Source: Flavobacterium arcticum (GTDB taxonomy: Bacteria; Bacteroidota; Bacteroidia; Flavobacteriales; Flavobacteriaceae). Taken from it: a DNA stretch of 64,000 nt. Every line of letters begins with the position of its first letter. Position 1 is the stretch's first letter. The stretch covers positions 1,176,501-1,240,500 of the forward strand of contig NZ_CP031188.1 in assembly GCF_003344925.1 (NCBI RefSeq), written 5' to 3'. Position numbers and translations under genes: made by a program. Below are positions 26,546 through 35,874 of this stretch, piece by piece. The notes under the pieces were generated by a model. The model saw only the letters and a program-made list of their open reading frames with translations. It ran no database searches and was not told where the DNA came from.

Positions 26546-29200
26546 TTGAAAACCAGTACGTATAAATATTTTCTTCTTTTTGGTTTGGTTGTTTTTTTAA
26601 TAGCCTGTTCTACCAAAAAAAACAAATTTATTAACCGCAACTACCATGCGGTCACCACCGAATATAATGTTTTGTATAACGGTAACCTTGCCCTCGTTGC
26701 AGGGGTTAATGAGCTGAAAACTACCTATAACGATAACTTTTGGGAGTTACTTCCTGTAGAAAGGATGCAGCTTACCGTAGAGGAAATGAGCCCTAATGAT
26801 AAGCGAAACCCTAACTTTGATAGAGCCGAAGAAAAAGCTACAAAGGCCATACAAAAACACTCTATGTATATGGGGGGTAGTGAGAAAAACCCACAAATAG
26901 ATGAAGCCCACTTACTACTAGGGCAAGCACGCTATTATGATAATAGATATATACCTGCACTAGAGGCGTTTAATTATATATTGTATAAATATCCTAATAG
27001 TGATAAAATAGGCGAAGCTAAGGTATGGCGCGCAAAAACCAATATAAGGTTAGAAAGCGAAGGTGTTGCCATAAAAAACCTGAAACTGTTATTAGAGAAT
27101 AAACAAAAACTAGACGACCAAGTATATGCAGATGCTAATGCTATACTTGCCGAGGCGTATATAAAAACAGAATATTTAGATAGTGCTTTAGTAGTACTTA
27201 AAAAAGCAGGCGAATTTACTAAGCGTAAAGAAGAAAGAGCGAGATATTATTTTATAGCAGGACAACTTTACCAAAGGTTAAACAAACCAGATAGTGCTTT
27301 TGCTTCTTTTCAGCAAGTGATAGACATGAAGCGCAAGTCACCAAGACGTTATGTAATACAGGCACATGCCCAACAGGCAGGTCAGTTTGATTATAAAAAT
27401 GGTGACACGCTTGTATTTATGGAGAAATATAGAGACTTGCTTAAAGACAGAGAGAATAGACCTTTTCTAGATGTTATAAACCATCAAGTAGGTTTATTTT
27501 ATGATAAGCAAGATCTTGACGAAAATGCTGTAAAGTATTATAACAAGTCGCTTCGTGCCAAAACACAAAATCAAGATCGCTACTTAAAAGCCTCTAACTA
27601 TCGCAATATTGCCGAGATAAACTTTGAAAAAGCAAGATATCCTGTTGCAGGGCTTTATTATGATAGTACCATGGTGTACTTAGAAAAAAGATCGCGCGAG
27701 TTTAAAAACATTAAAAAGAAAAGAGATAATCTTGAAGATGTTATAAAATATGAAGCTATAGCACAGGTTAATGATAGCATACTGCACGCCGTTTCGTTAT
27801 CTGATGAGGCTAAAAAAGAATACTATCAAGCTTATATAGAGAAACTGAAAATACAAGAAGAAGCAGAAAGAGAAAGGTTAGAAAAAGAAGCTAGAATACA
27901 AGAAAACATGGCTGCATCAGGAGGTATTCAGCCAATGAAGCTAGGTTCAGATAAGCCTTCAAGTTTTGGTTCAGTAGTTTCTAAAGATGTTGCTCAAAGT
28001 GCTACAAAACAAGCAGGCACAAGAAATGGTTTTAATACTACAAGCCAGTCAGGTAGCGCAGGAGGTAAATTTTACTTCTATACACCATCTACAGTGTCAT
28101 ATGGTAAAATTGAGTTTGCAAAACGATGGGGCAAACGTCCGCTTGTAGACAACTGGCGCTGGGCAGCAGACCTGAGAAATATTGCAGGAAACCAAGGTAC
28201 AGATACAGATAGCCTTGATGTAACACAAGATAAAGACTGGGAGCTAGAACCTCGATTTACTCCTGACTATTATATTGCACAATTACCTACATCGCAAACG
28301 GTGCTAGACAGCCTTGCTAAAGAACGTAATTTTGCATACTATCAGCTTGGTACTATATATAAAGAGAAATTTAAAGAGTATCAGCGTGCTGCAGATAAGT
28401 TAGAAAAATTATTACAAAATAATCCCGAAGAGCGTTTGGTATTGCCATCAAAATATAACTTGTATAAGATATACCAAATTATAAACCCTGAAAGAGCAGA
28501 GCTATACAAGCAACAAATACTTACAGAGTATCCTGATAGTCGCTATGCAGAGATTATAAAGAATCCTACGCTGGGTGCGGATAATAGTCAAAGCCCCGAA
28601 GCAGTATATGCTACGCTGTTTAAAAAATATGAAAGTGGTGCGTTAAGAGAATCTGAAGCATTAGTTGAAGAGTATATAAACTTATATACAGGAGAGCCTA
28701 TTGTTTCTAAATTTGAATTATTAAAAGCTAGTATTACGGCAAGATTGAGCGGTGTAGAAGAATATAAAAAAACATTGAACTTTGTAGCCCTAAATTACCC
28801 CAATAGTGATGAAGGTAAAAAAGCAGAGATTATGCTGAAAACCGATATACCAGCATTAGAAAAAATTAACTTTGGTAACCCTGCAATGTCTTGGAAAGTA
28901 ATATTTAAGTTTGAGAGTCCTAACGATCCTAAGATAAAACCACTGCAAGAGAAAATACAAAAGTATATTAAAGAAGGACTTAATAATAGTATAACACTAT
29001 CTCAGGATGTTTATACAACAGAGTCAGACTTTTTAGTAATACATGGTTTTAATAGTAAGCTAGCGGCAGAAGATGCGGTATCTGTACTTAAGGATTATAA
29101 AAAGTATAAAATTACCGAAACACCTATTATTATATCTAGTGAAGATTATAGAGTAATTCAGATTAAAAAGAACTTTACCGAATATTTGGCTATAGAATAA
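26546..29200 (+). CDS. sprE: type IX secretion/gliding TPR lipoprotein SprE (PorW)
   Basis: This 884-residue protein has a lipoprotein signal ending in LIAC (Cys21), an N-terminal block NRNYHAVTTEYNVLYNGN, many TPR-like helical repeats, a charged coiled-coil near residues 430-460, and a C-terminal SPOR-like segment. The length and N-terminus match SprE of Flavobacterium (PorW of Porphyromonas), needed for type IX secretion and gliding and thought to link the inner-membrane motor and ring to the outer-membrane translocon. The start is TTG; upstream in-frame codons reach a stop at 26522-26524 without ATG. The TTG itself lies inside a TAnnTTTG match. Confidence 0.88.
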   Translation: MKTSTYKYFLLFGLVVFLIACSTKKNKFINRNYHAVTTEYNVLYNGNLALVAGVNELKTTYNDNFWELLPVERMQLTVEEMSPNDKRNPNFDRAEEKATKAIQKHSMYMGGSEKNPQIDEAHLLLGQARYYDNRYIPALEAFNYILYKYPNSDKIGEAKVWRAKTNIRLESEGVAIKNLKLLLENKQKLDDQVYADANAILAEAYIKTEYLDSALVVLKKAGEFTKRKEERARYYFIAGQLYQRLNKPDSAFASFQQVIDMKRKSPRRYVIQAHAQQAGQFDYKNGDTLVFMEKYRDLLKDRENRPFLDVINHQVGLFYDKQDLDENAVKYYNKSLRAKTQNQDRYLKASNYRNIAEINFEKARYPVAGLYYDSTMVYLEKRSREFKNIKKKRDNLEDVIKYEAIAQVNDSILHAVSLSDEAKKEYYQAYIEKLKIQEEAERERLEKEARIQENMAASGGIQPMKLGSDKPSSFGSVVSKDVAQSATKQAGTRNGFNTTSQSGSAGGKFYFYTPSTVSYGKIEFAKRWGKRPLVDNWRWAADLRNIAGNQGTDTDSLDVTQDKDWELEPRFTPDYYIAQLPTSQTVLDSLAKERNFAYYQLGTIYKEKFKEYQRAADKLEKLLQNNPEERLVLPSKYNLYKIYQIINPERAELYKQQILTEYPDSRYAEIIKNPTLGADNSQSPEAVYATLFKKYESGALRESEALVEEYINLYTGEPIVSKFELLKASITARLSGVEEYKKTLNFVALNYPNSDEGKKAEIMLKTDIPALEKINFGNPAMSWKVIFKFESPNDPKIKPLQEKIQKYIKEGLNNSITLSQDVYTTESDFLVIHGFNSKLAAEDAVSVLKDYKKYKITETPIIISSEDYRVIQIKKNFTEYLAIE

Positions 29201-29234
29201 AACACAATATCCATCACCCATACACATTAAAAAA

Positions 29235-29633
29235 ATGTTTGACAAAAAAGTACCAAAAACAGGAGGTCTCGACTTCGGGAAAACAAACCGAATAGTAGAA
29301 GGAACTATTATAAAAGGCGATATTATATCGCAAGCTGATTTTAGGCTTGATGGCGAACTTGAAGGAAACTTCTCATCGACTGGAAAAATAGTAATAGGAC
29401 CAACAGGTAAAGTAATAGGTGATATTAAATGTAAAAACGCAGATGTAGAGGGTAGGTTTAAAGGTAAGATGGAGGTAGAGGAGCTGCTTAGTCTTAAGGC
29501 AAGCGCAAGTATTGTAGGCGAGGTTATAACGGGTAAATTATCTGTAGAGCCAGGAGCAGCCTTTACAGCCACCTGTTCTATGAAAAACGGGGTAAAGCAA
29601 ATAGCTAAAGTAAATGAGCAACAAGCGGGATAA
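29235..29633 (+). CDS. bactofilin family protein
   Basis: This 132-residue protein has a core of short repeated beta units (IVEGTIIKGDI, FRLDGELEGN, GKIVIGPTGKVIGDIKCKNA, and so on) and disordered ends, the form of bactofilins. These polymerise without nucleotide into membrane-associated filaments that place envelope or morphogenesis enzymes. It lies 34 bases after sprE and overlaps the AtpZ-like gene by 20 bases. Confidence 0.92.
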   Translation: MFDKKVPKTGGLDFGKTNRIVEGTIIKGDIISQADFRLDGELEGNFSSTGKIVIGPTGKVIGDIKCKNADVEGRFKGKMEVEELLSLKASASIVGEVITGKLSVEPGAAFTATCSMKNGVKQIAKVNEQQAG

Positions 29634-29835
29634 TAATAATCGTAATAAGTGGATGGCACTTATTAATATACCGTTACAAATGGGGATAATAATTTTTTTA
29701 TTTTCTTGGTTTGGCGGATGGCTTGATGCAGAGTATCTTAATACAAAAAACACAAATCGCATAATTTTTACACTTCTGGGTGTGTTTATTGCCTTATATA
29801 ATGTAATAAGGCAGGTAAACGAACTCAACAAATAG
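29614..29835 (+). CDS. AtpZ/AtpI-like small membrane protein
   Basis: This 73-residue protein has a basic N-terminus and two helices separated by a short loop with GGWLDAEY. Size, topology and location ahead of atpB fit the AtpI/AtpZ group, which aids assembly of the c ring or carries Mg/Ca ions in other bacteria. The ATG at 29614 is within the bactofilin gene. It is two bases upstream of the DUF6168-like gene. Confidence 0.8.
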   Translation: MSNKRDNNNRNKWMALINIPLQMGIIIFLFSWFGGWLDAEYLNTKNTNRIIFTLLGVFIALYNVIRQVNELNK

Positions 29836-29837
29836 AC

Positions 29838-30227
29838 ATGAAAAAAAACATAGGTATTTTTACCGTTACCACCGTTATAGCTGCTTTATCCTTGATTGCT
29901 AATATGCTCATTTATCAAGTGCCTGAACTTAAGGCAGCAAGTCAAAATTTTATATATTCATTACCTTTGGTATATCTCTTTTTCTTTGTTTTTACCATTG
30001 TAATATTAGGTGTACTTCTTACATTAGGAAAGAAAAAGAAAGAACAAGTAGGGTATATATTTCTTTTTTTAACATCTGCCAAGATGGGGCTTAGTTATCT
30101 TATTGCCCGACCTATACTTACGAAAACGATTGATGACCCTACAGAGAAAATCAACTTTTTTATAGTGTTTATTTTGTTTTTAGCAATAGAAGCCTATTAT
30201 ACAGCACGTTTATTAAACAATAAATAA
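29838..30227 (+). CDS. four-helix membrane protein ahead of atpB, DUF6168-like
   Basis: This 129-residue protein consists almost entirely of four membrane helices with short polar loops. Its place between the AtpZ-like gene and atpB is that of the flavobacterial DUF6168 family, possibly replacing or helping AtpI. No sequence motif shows a function. It starts two bases after the preceding gene and precedes the atpB promoter. Confidence 0.65.
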   Translation: MKKNIGIFTVTTVIAALSLIANMLIYQVPELKAASQNFIYSLPLVYLFFFVFTIVILGVLLTLGKKKKEQVGYIFLFLTSAKMGLSYLIARPILTKTIDDPTEKINFFIVFILFLAIEAYYTARLLNNK

Positions 30228-30277
30228 CAAACATTTAATAAGACTAAAATTATCTTAAAAATTTTTGAGCAATCATC

Positions 30278-30306
30278 TTGGAATATTAATTAAAAATGTA
30301 CCTTTG
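30278..30306 (+). promoter_or_regulatory. promoter of the ATP synthase operon (TTG ... TACCTTTG)
   Basis: The -33 TTG (30278-30280) and -7 TACCTTTG (30299-30306) are separated by 18 bases, near the spacing reported for Bacteroidota sigma-70 promoters. Transcription should begin near 30311, about 35 bases before atpB. Confidence 0.75.
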
Positions 30307-30346
30307 CACAAAATTTTAGGACTGTAAAATTAAGATATTTAATAAG

Positions 30347-31522
30347 ATGGTGTTTTCCACAAAATTAATTAAGAATACAATAACAGCCCTCTTTGCTGTA
30401 TTTCCTTTGCTTTGTACCGCTAATGTTTCTGATGAAACTCAGCCTAGTCATGCCGATACTGAAGCGCATGCTGCTGAAGGTTCTCATTCGGAAAATACGG
30501 GTGAGATAATTGATACAAACTCAAAAATCAAAGCGTTTATAAATCATCACCTTCAGGATTCTCATGACTTCATCTTTTTCTCAGATGAAGAGACAGGAGA
30601 ACACTATGGTTTTTCGCTTCCTGTAATCTTAATAGATAACGGGGTTAAATTTTTCTCTGCTGCAAAATTTGAGCATGGCGAAAAAATTGTTGAAGCTGGA
30701 GGAGAGCACTACGCACTTTACCATAATAAAATATACAAGACGGATGCCGAAGGTACACTAACCTTTGATGAGCACCATCATCCAACTAATGTAATGCCAT
30801 TAGATATGTCTATCACTAAAAATGTGATGGCTATGCTTGTAACGGCATTAATTATGTTTTTATTGTTTACAGGTCTAGCAAAGTCATACAAAAAAGGACC
30901 AATACCTACAGGTTTTGGTAGAATTTTAGAGCCACTTATTATATTTATTCGTGATGAGGTTGCAATACCAAATATAGGTGCAGATAAATATAGAAAATAC
31001 ATGGGTTACTTACTTACAGTGTTTTTCTTTATCCTTATCCTTAACCTTTTTGGTCTAACACCACTAGGTATAAATGTAACAGGTAATATCGCTATAACAG
31101 CTTGTTTAGCACTTATAACCTTTTTTATCACACAGTTTAGTGCGAATAAAGATTACTGGAAGCACATCTTTTGGATGCCAGATGTGCCGGTATTGATGAA
31201 GATAGCACTTATACCTATCGAGATATTAGGTACGCTTACTAAGCCATTTGCACTTATGATACGTCTTTATGCAAATATTTCGGCAGGACACATTGTTGTA
31301 ATGAGTCTTATAGGTCTTATATTCGTATTTAAAAACTGGATCGCTGGTCCATCGTTCTTCGGATTAACATTGTTCATCTCTATTATAGAAATCTTGGTTG
31401 CCTTCCTTCAGGCGTTTGTATTCACAATGCTGTCTTCACTATTTATCGGTATGGCAGTACAAGAACATCACCATGAAGAAGACCACGACAAGCATACAGA
31501 GGAAGAACCAATAATAATATAA
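30347..31522 (+). CDS. atpB: F1Fo ATP synthase subunit a
   Basis: This 391-residue protein is longer than the Escherichia coli protein (271). The C-terminal ~250 residues hold the subunit a membrane domain; IRLYANISAGHIV contains the essential Arg that faces the c ring. The N-terminus begins with a signal-like helix and then a long acidic/His-containing region (AEAHAAEGSH-type and EHHHP), and the protein ends in a His- and Glu-rich tail. Bacteroidota subunit a often has such a long N-terminus. It acts in the cytoplasmic membrane and is followed by atpE. Confidence 0.95.
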   Translation: MVFSTKLIKNTITALFAVFPLLCTANVSDETQPSHADTEAHAAEGSHSENTGEIIDTNSKIKAFINHHLQDSHDFIFFSDEETGEHYGFSLPVILIDNGVKFFSAAKFEHGEKIVEAGGEHYALYHNKIYKTDAEGTLTFDEHHHPTNVMPLDMSITKNVMAMLVTALIMFLLFTGLAKSYKKGPIPTGFGRILEPLIIFIRDEVAIPNIGADKYRKYMGYLLTVFFFILILNLFGLTPLGINVTGNIAITACLALITFFITQFSANKDYWKHIFWMPDVPVLMKIALIPIEILGTLTKPFALMIRLYANISAGHIVVMSLIGLIFVFKNWIAGPSFFGLTLFISIIEILVAFLQAFVFTMLSSLFIGMAVQEHHHEEDHDKHTEEEPIII

Positions 31523-31547
31523 AACGTAATCTTTTTAATTAATTTAA

Positions 31548-31751
<204 letters not shown>

Positions 31752-31766
31752 TAAAAAGAAATAAGG

Positions 31767-31802
31767 CAACTACCTGTAGCGGTTGGCTGCAGGTGTTGTT
31801 TT
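31767..31802 (+). promoter_or_regulatory. hairpin with short T-run between atpE and atpF
   Basis: CAACTACCTG (31767-31776) pairs with CAGGTGTTG (31790-31798), 9 pairs with one bulged T and a 13-base loop, then TTTT. It may protect the atpBE message or cause partial termination, helping to make more subunit c than downstream subunits. Confidence 0.5.
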
Positions 31803-31844
31803 AACAAGTTGATTTAATTAAAAACTAATTATACTAAAAATATA

Positions 31845-32345
31845 ATGGAAAAGTTAGTAAATGATTTTTCATTCGGATTATTTTTCTGGCAAGCAATAAT
31901 TTTTGTAGTGCTGGTACTACTTCTTGTAAAATTTGCATGGAAGCCTATAATGACAGCTATTACTGCTAGAGAAGCAGGTATTACTGATGCGCTTGCTGCT
32001 GCTGAGGCTGCACGTAAAGAAATGCAAAATCTACAAGCAGATAACGAAAGAATACTGCAAGAAGCAAGAGCTACAAGAGATGCCATGATAAAAGAGGCAA
32101 GAGAGATAAAAGATAAAATGATTGTTGACGCTAAGACTGAGGCACAAGTACAAGGCGAAAAAATGATTGAGCAAGCTAAAGCTTCTATCGAAAGTGAAAA
32201 GAATGCTGCTATGGCTGAGCTTAAAAATCAGGTATCTACGCTATCTGTAGAGATTGCTGAAAAGATTCTTAAAAACGAACTGTCAGATGCTGCTGCTCAA
32301 ACTACTTTGGTAGAGAAAATGCTGAACGACGTTAAATTAAACTAA
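31845..32345 (+). CDS. atpF: F1Fo ATP synthase subunit b
   Basis: This 166-residue protein has one N-terminal membrane helix (residues 10-28) with the typical WKPI sequence after it, and a long charged helix rich in Ala, Glu and Lys forming the peripheral stalk. It ends eight bases before atpH. Length is normal for a homodimeric b subunit; no second b-type gene is present in the operon. Confidence 0.95.
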   Translation: MEKLVNDFSFGLFFWQAIIFVVLVLLLVKFAWKPIMTAITAREAGITDALAAAEAARKEMQNLQADNERILQEARATRDAMIKEAREIKDKMIVDAKTEAQVQGEKMIEQAKASIESEKNAAMAELKNQVSTLSVEIAEKILKNELSDAAAQTTLVEKMLNDVKLN

Positions 32346-32352
32346 TACGGTT

Positions 32353-32886
32353 ATGACAGGTTCAAGAGCCGCAATACGTTATGCAAAGGCAATACTCGAA
32401 ATGGCACAAGATGCAGGCAATGCATCTGCTGTGAATGAGGATATGAGCCAAATTGCATCTACAATGCATAGTAATAAAGAGCTGCGCGATTTTATCGACA
32501 GTCCTACTATAAAGGCAGAAGTTAAAGAAGCAACCCTTAAAGAAGTTTTTGCAGGTTCGCAAAATATTACTGAAGGACTATTTAAACTTCTGCATGTAAA
32601 CAAAAGGTTTAAAATATTGGAGCAAGTTGCTGTACAATATGGAACTCAGTTTGACGAACTAAATGGTAGAGAGGGAGCGGTAGTAACAACAGCTTTTCCT
32701 ATAACACCAGAGCTTGAAGCACAAGTATTAGAAAAAGCAAAGATGCTATCTGATAAAAAACTAATGCTTCAAAATATAGTAGACCCTGCAATAATAGGTG
32801 GGTTTATATTAAGAGTTGGCGACAAGCAGTTTAATGCTTCTGTAGCTAATAGTCTTACAACATTAAAAAGAGAATTCAGTAACTAG
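32353..32886 (+). CDS. atpH: F1Fo ATP synthase subunit delta
   Basis: This 177-residue stalk protein starts with GSRAAIRYAKAILEMA and has the C-terminal block IGGFILRVGDKQFNASVANSL, both typical of the delta/OSCP family. It joins the b stalk to the top of the alpha-beta ring. It lies in the usual order between atpF and atpA. Confidence 0.95.
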   Translation: MTGSRAAIRYAKAILEMAQDAGNASAVNEDMSQIASTMHSNKELRDFIDSPTIKAEVKEATLKEVFAGSQNITEGLFKLLHVNKRFKILEQVAVQYGTQFDELNGREGAVVTTAFPITPELEAQVLEKAKMLSDKKLMLQNIVDPAIIGGFILRVGDKQFNASVANSLTTLKREFSN

Positions 32887-32926
32887 TATATACCACACGT
32901 AAGTGTTTAAATTATAAACAATTATT

Positions 32927-34501
32927 ATGGCAGAAATTAAACCTGCTGAGATTTCAGCAATATTAAAGAAACAATTGTCCGGTTTTGAATCGGGTGCTAC
33001 CCTTGAGGAAGTAGGAACAGTACTTCAGGTAGGTGACGGTATTGCCCGTGTTTACGGATTATCTAACGCACAATATGGTGAGTTAGTAGCGTTCGATAAC
33101 GGGTTAGAAGGTATTGTATTGAACCTTGAAGAAGACAATGTGGGCGTAGTATTGTTAGGTCCTTCTGTTGGCGTTAGTGAAGGTTCTACTGTAAAAAGAA
33201 CACAGCGTATTGCTTCCCTAAAAACAGGTGAGCAAATGGTAGGTCGTGTTGTAGATACACTAGGTAACCCTATAGATGGTAAAGGTCCTATTGGTGGTGA
33301 TCTTTATGAGATGCCTTTGGAGCGTAAAGCACCAGGAGTTATCTTCCGTCAACCAGTTACTGAGCCGTTACAAACGGGTATTAAAGCTATCGATGCCATG
33401 ATTCCTGTAGGACGTGGTCAGCGTGAGCTTGTTATTGGTGACCGTCAAACTGGTAAAACAACAGTTTGTATTGATACCATACTAAACCAAAAAGAATTTT
33501 ATGATGCGGGTAAACCTGTATTCTGTATATATGTTGCTGTTGGGCAAAAAGCTTCTACAGTAGCAGGTATTGCAAAAACTTTAGAAGAAAAAGGTGCAAT
33601 GGCTTACACAGTTATTGTTGCTGCAAATGCTTCTGACCCTGCTCCGATGCAGGTATACGCTCCATTTGCAGGTGCTGCAATTGGTGAGTACTTCCGTGAT
33701 ACTGGTCGTCCGGCACTTATCATTTATGATGATTTATCTAAGCAAGCAGTTGCATACCGTGAGGTATCGCTTCTACTTAGAAGACCACCAGGACGTGAGG
33801 CTTACCCTGGAGATGTATTCTACCTTCACTCAAGATTATTAGAGCGTGCCGCTAAGGTAATTGCTGATGATGATATTGCGAAGAACATGAATGATTTACC
33901 AGAATCGTTAAAACCAATTGTTAAAGGTGGCGGATCGCTTACAGCACTTCCTATCATCGAAACACAAGCGGGTGACGTTTCGGCATATATCCCAACAAAC
34001 GTAATTTCGATTACAGATGGTCAGATATTCCTTGAGTCAGATTTATTTAACTCAGGTGTGCGTCCTGCAATTAACGTAGGTATCTCGGTATCTCGTGTGG
34101 GTGGTAATGCTCAGATCAAGCCAATGAAAAAAGTTGCTGGTACACTTAAACTAGACCAAGCACAGTTCCGTGAGCTTGAAGCTTTCGCTAAATTTGGTTC
34201 AGATCTTGATTCGGCTACATTAAGCGTAATTGAAAAAGGTAGAAGAAACGTAGAAATACTTAAGCAAGCAGTTAACGACCCATTTACGGTAGAAGACCAA
34301 ATTGCTATTATCTATGCAGGTTCTAAAAACTTGTTAAGAAAAGTACCAGTAAACAAAGTAAAAGAGTTTGAAAGAGACTATATAGAGTATCTTAATGCAA
34401 AACACAGAGATACTTTAGATTTACTTAAATCGGGTAAATTTACTGACGAGCTTACTGATGTGCTTGAAAAAGCGGCAGCTGAAATTTCTGCAAAATACTA
34501 A
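32927..34501 (+). CDS. atpA: F1Fo ATP synthase subunit alpha
   Basis: This 524-residue protein has the full alpha-subunit length. Walker A GDRQTGKT is at 171-178, with [10 protein letters not shown] and [21 protein letters not shown] further on. It binds non-catalytic nucleotide in the alpha3-beta3 head. GC content is higher here than in the flanking accessory genes, as expected for a highly expressed housekeeping gene. A 70-base gap with a hairpin separates it from atpG. Confidence 0.98.
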   Translation: MAEIKPAEISAILKKQLSGFESGATLEEVGTVLQVGDGIARVYGLSNAQYGELVAFDNGLEGIVLNLEEDNVGVVLLGPSVGVSEGSTVKRTQRIASLKTGEQMVGRVVDTLGNPIDGKGPIGGDLYEMPLERKAPGVIFRQPVTEPLQTGIKAIDAMIPVGRGQRELVIGDRQTGKTTVCIDTILNQKEFYDAGKPVFCIYVAVGQKASTVAGIAKTLEEKGAMAYTVIVAANASDPAPMQVYAPFAGAAIGEYFRDTGRPALIIYDDLSKQAVAYREVSLLLRRPPGREAYPGDVFYLHSRLLERAAKVIADDDIAKNMNDLPESLKPIVKGGGSLTALPIIETQAGDVSAYIPTNVISITDGQIFLESDLFNSGVRPAINVGISVSRVGGNAQIKPMKKVAGTLKLDQAQFRELEAFAKFGSDLDSATLSVIEKGRRNVEILKQAVNDPFTVEDQIAIIYAGSKNLLRKVPVNKVKEFERDYIEYLNAKHRDTLDLLKSGKFTDELTDVLEKAAAEISAKY

Positions 34502-34519
34502 TTTAGATTTTTAGATTTT

Positions 34520-34557
34520 AGTAGTGAGAACTTGAGTTCTACTTAACTCTCACTACT
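34520..34557. repeat. inverted repeat between atpA and atpG
   Basis: AGTAGTGAGA (34520-34529) pairs perfectly with TCTCACTACT (34548-34557). No T-run follows, so it is more likely an mRNA structure or stability element than a terminator. Confidence 0.45.
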
Positions 34558-34571
34558 TAATACTATATAAA

Positions 34572-35432
34572 ATGGCAAACTTAAAGGAAATACGTAACAG
34601 GATTGCTTCCGTTTCATCGACAATGCAAATTACAAGTGCGATGAAAATGGTATCGGCAGCCAAGCTTAAAAAAGCGCAAGATGCTATAACGGCAATGCGC
34701 CCCTATAGCCAAAAGCTTACTGAGCTACTGCAAAATTTGAGTGCCACTATGGAGGGTGACAACGGAGGTGCATTTGCCGAGCAACGCTCGATAAATAAAG
34801 TCTTGGTTGTAGCCATTACATCCAACAGGGGTTTGTGCGGTGCCTTTAATACTAATGTAATAAAAGGTGTAAAAGCAGTACAAGCTACTTATGCTGGTAA
34901 GCAAGTAGACGTTTTAACCATTGGTAAAAAAGGTAATGACGTACTTAGTAAAACCTGTACCATTACGGCTAATGAAAGTAATGTTTATGACGATTTAACG
35001 TTTGAAAATGTTGCTGATATAGCACAAAATATTATGGATAGCTTTGTTGCTGGAAATTATGACAGAATAGAGCTTGTATATAACCATTTTAAAAATGCAG
35101 CGACACAATTAGTGCTTACAGAGCAGTTTTTGCCGTTAGCTCCTTTAGATACTACAGATGTAAACAACAGCGTTGATTATATTTTTGAGCCTTCTAAAGA
35201 AGAAATTGTAGCTAACCTTATACCATTATCGTTAAAAACACAGTTGTATAAAGCAATACGCGATTCTTTTGCATCAGAGCATGGAGCACGTATGACAGCT
35301 ATGCACAAAGCAACTGATAATGCTACTGACCTAAGAAACCAGTTGAAACTTACGTATAATAAAGCACGTCAGGCATCTATTACTAACGAAATCCTTGAGA
35401 TTGTTGGTGGTGCTGAAGCTTTGAATAACTAA
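34572..35432 (+). CDS. atpG: F1Fo ATP synthase subunit gamma
   Basis: This 286-residue central-stalk protein has the N-terminal block IRNRIASVSSTMQITSAMKM and the C-terminal block MTAMHKATDNATDLRNQLKL that form the coiled-coil rotor, and TSNRGLCGAFN in the globular part. It is the last atp gene here: subunits beta and epsilon (atpD, atpC) do not follow and must lie elsewhere, which is usual in Bacteroidota. A strong terminator follows. Confidence 0.97.
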   Translation: MANLKEIRNRIASVSSTMQITSAMKMVSAAKLKKAQDAITAMRPYSQKLTELLQNLSATMEGDNGGAFAEQRSINKVLVVAITSNRGLCGAFNTNVIKGVKAVQATYAGKQVDVLTIGKKGNDVLSKTCTITANESNVYDDLTFENVADIAQNIMDSFVAGNYDRIELVYNHFKNAATQLVLTEQFLPLAPLDTTDVNNSVDYIFEPSKEEIVANLIPLSLKTQLYKAIRDSFASEHGARMTAMHKATDNATDLRNQLKLTYNKARQASITNEILEIVGGAEALNN

Positions 35433-35450
35433 GAACATTTAATAATATAT

Positions 35451-35484
35451 AAAAAAGGCTATCCGAATAGGATAGCCTTTTTTG
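35451..35484. terminator. bidirectional intrinsic terminator after atpG
   Basis: AAAAAAGGCTATCC (35451-35464) pairs with GGATAGCCTTTTTT (35470-35483) around a 5-base loop. It can serve the atp operon and the minus-strand TIR gene. Confidence 0.92.
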
Positions 35485-35499
35485 TTTGAAATAACATGG

Positions 35500-35874
35500 T
35501 TAAGAACACCTTTGATTATTTTTTATGTTAAGGTGCTTTATAGCTTTTATAATTGGTTGAAAACCCACTTTTATTAGTTCTTTATGTTTAAATTCTACAA
35601 TTGGGATGTTAAGTTCTCTAGCAAGAGATAGTTCTTTATTTACCCATTTAGAATTATTGGTTTGTTCAGTCCTAATGAGAAAAATAAAATCTGATTTTTT
35701 CAATTCATTAACGACTCTATTTTGTTTATTCACAGAATTATTATGGATTAAATCAATGTATACTGTACTTATTTCAGATATTTGATGATTTAATTTAGTT
35801 AAAAAATGGCTGTCAATTTCTCCATCTCTAACAGTATAGCTAATAAATACCTTTAGTTTATTTCCTTCTATCAA
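35500..35874 (-). CDS. small TIR-domain protein, candidate defence/conflict effector
   Basis: This 124-residue protein is almost only a TIR-like domain: LKVFISYTVRDGEIDSHFL in the first strand and helix, SDFIFLIRTEQT in the middle, and a SKWVNKELSLA segment with Trp77 and Glu81, where the catalytic Glu of NAD-cleaving TIR domains lies. It starts with TTG, whose bases overlap the stop of the upstream membrane gene (TTGA, 35871-35874), so the two are translationally coupled. AT-rich (16 G+C in the 60 bases from 35521). NADase or cyclase activity is possible but not shown. Confidence 0.75.
   Translation of the reverse strand: MIEGNKLKVFISYTVRDGEIDSHFLTKLNHQISEISTVYIDLIHNNSVNKQNRVVNELKKSDFIFLIRTEQTNNSKWVNKELSLARELNIPIVEFKHKELIKVGFQPIIKAIKHLNIKNNQRCS

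Noticed and set aside
33594..33842. Open frame inside atpA on the same strand
   Set aside because: It is a shifted-frame shadow of a highly conserved gene; the translated sequence has no domain and no start context.
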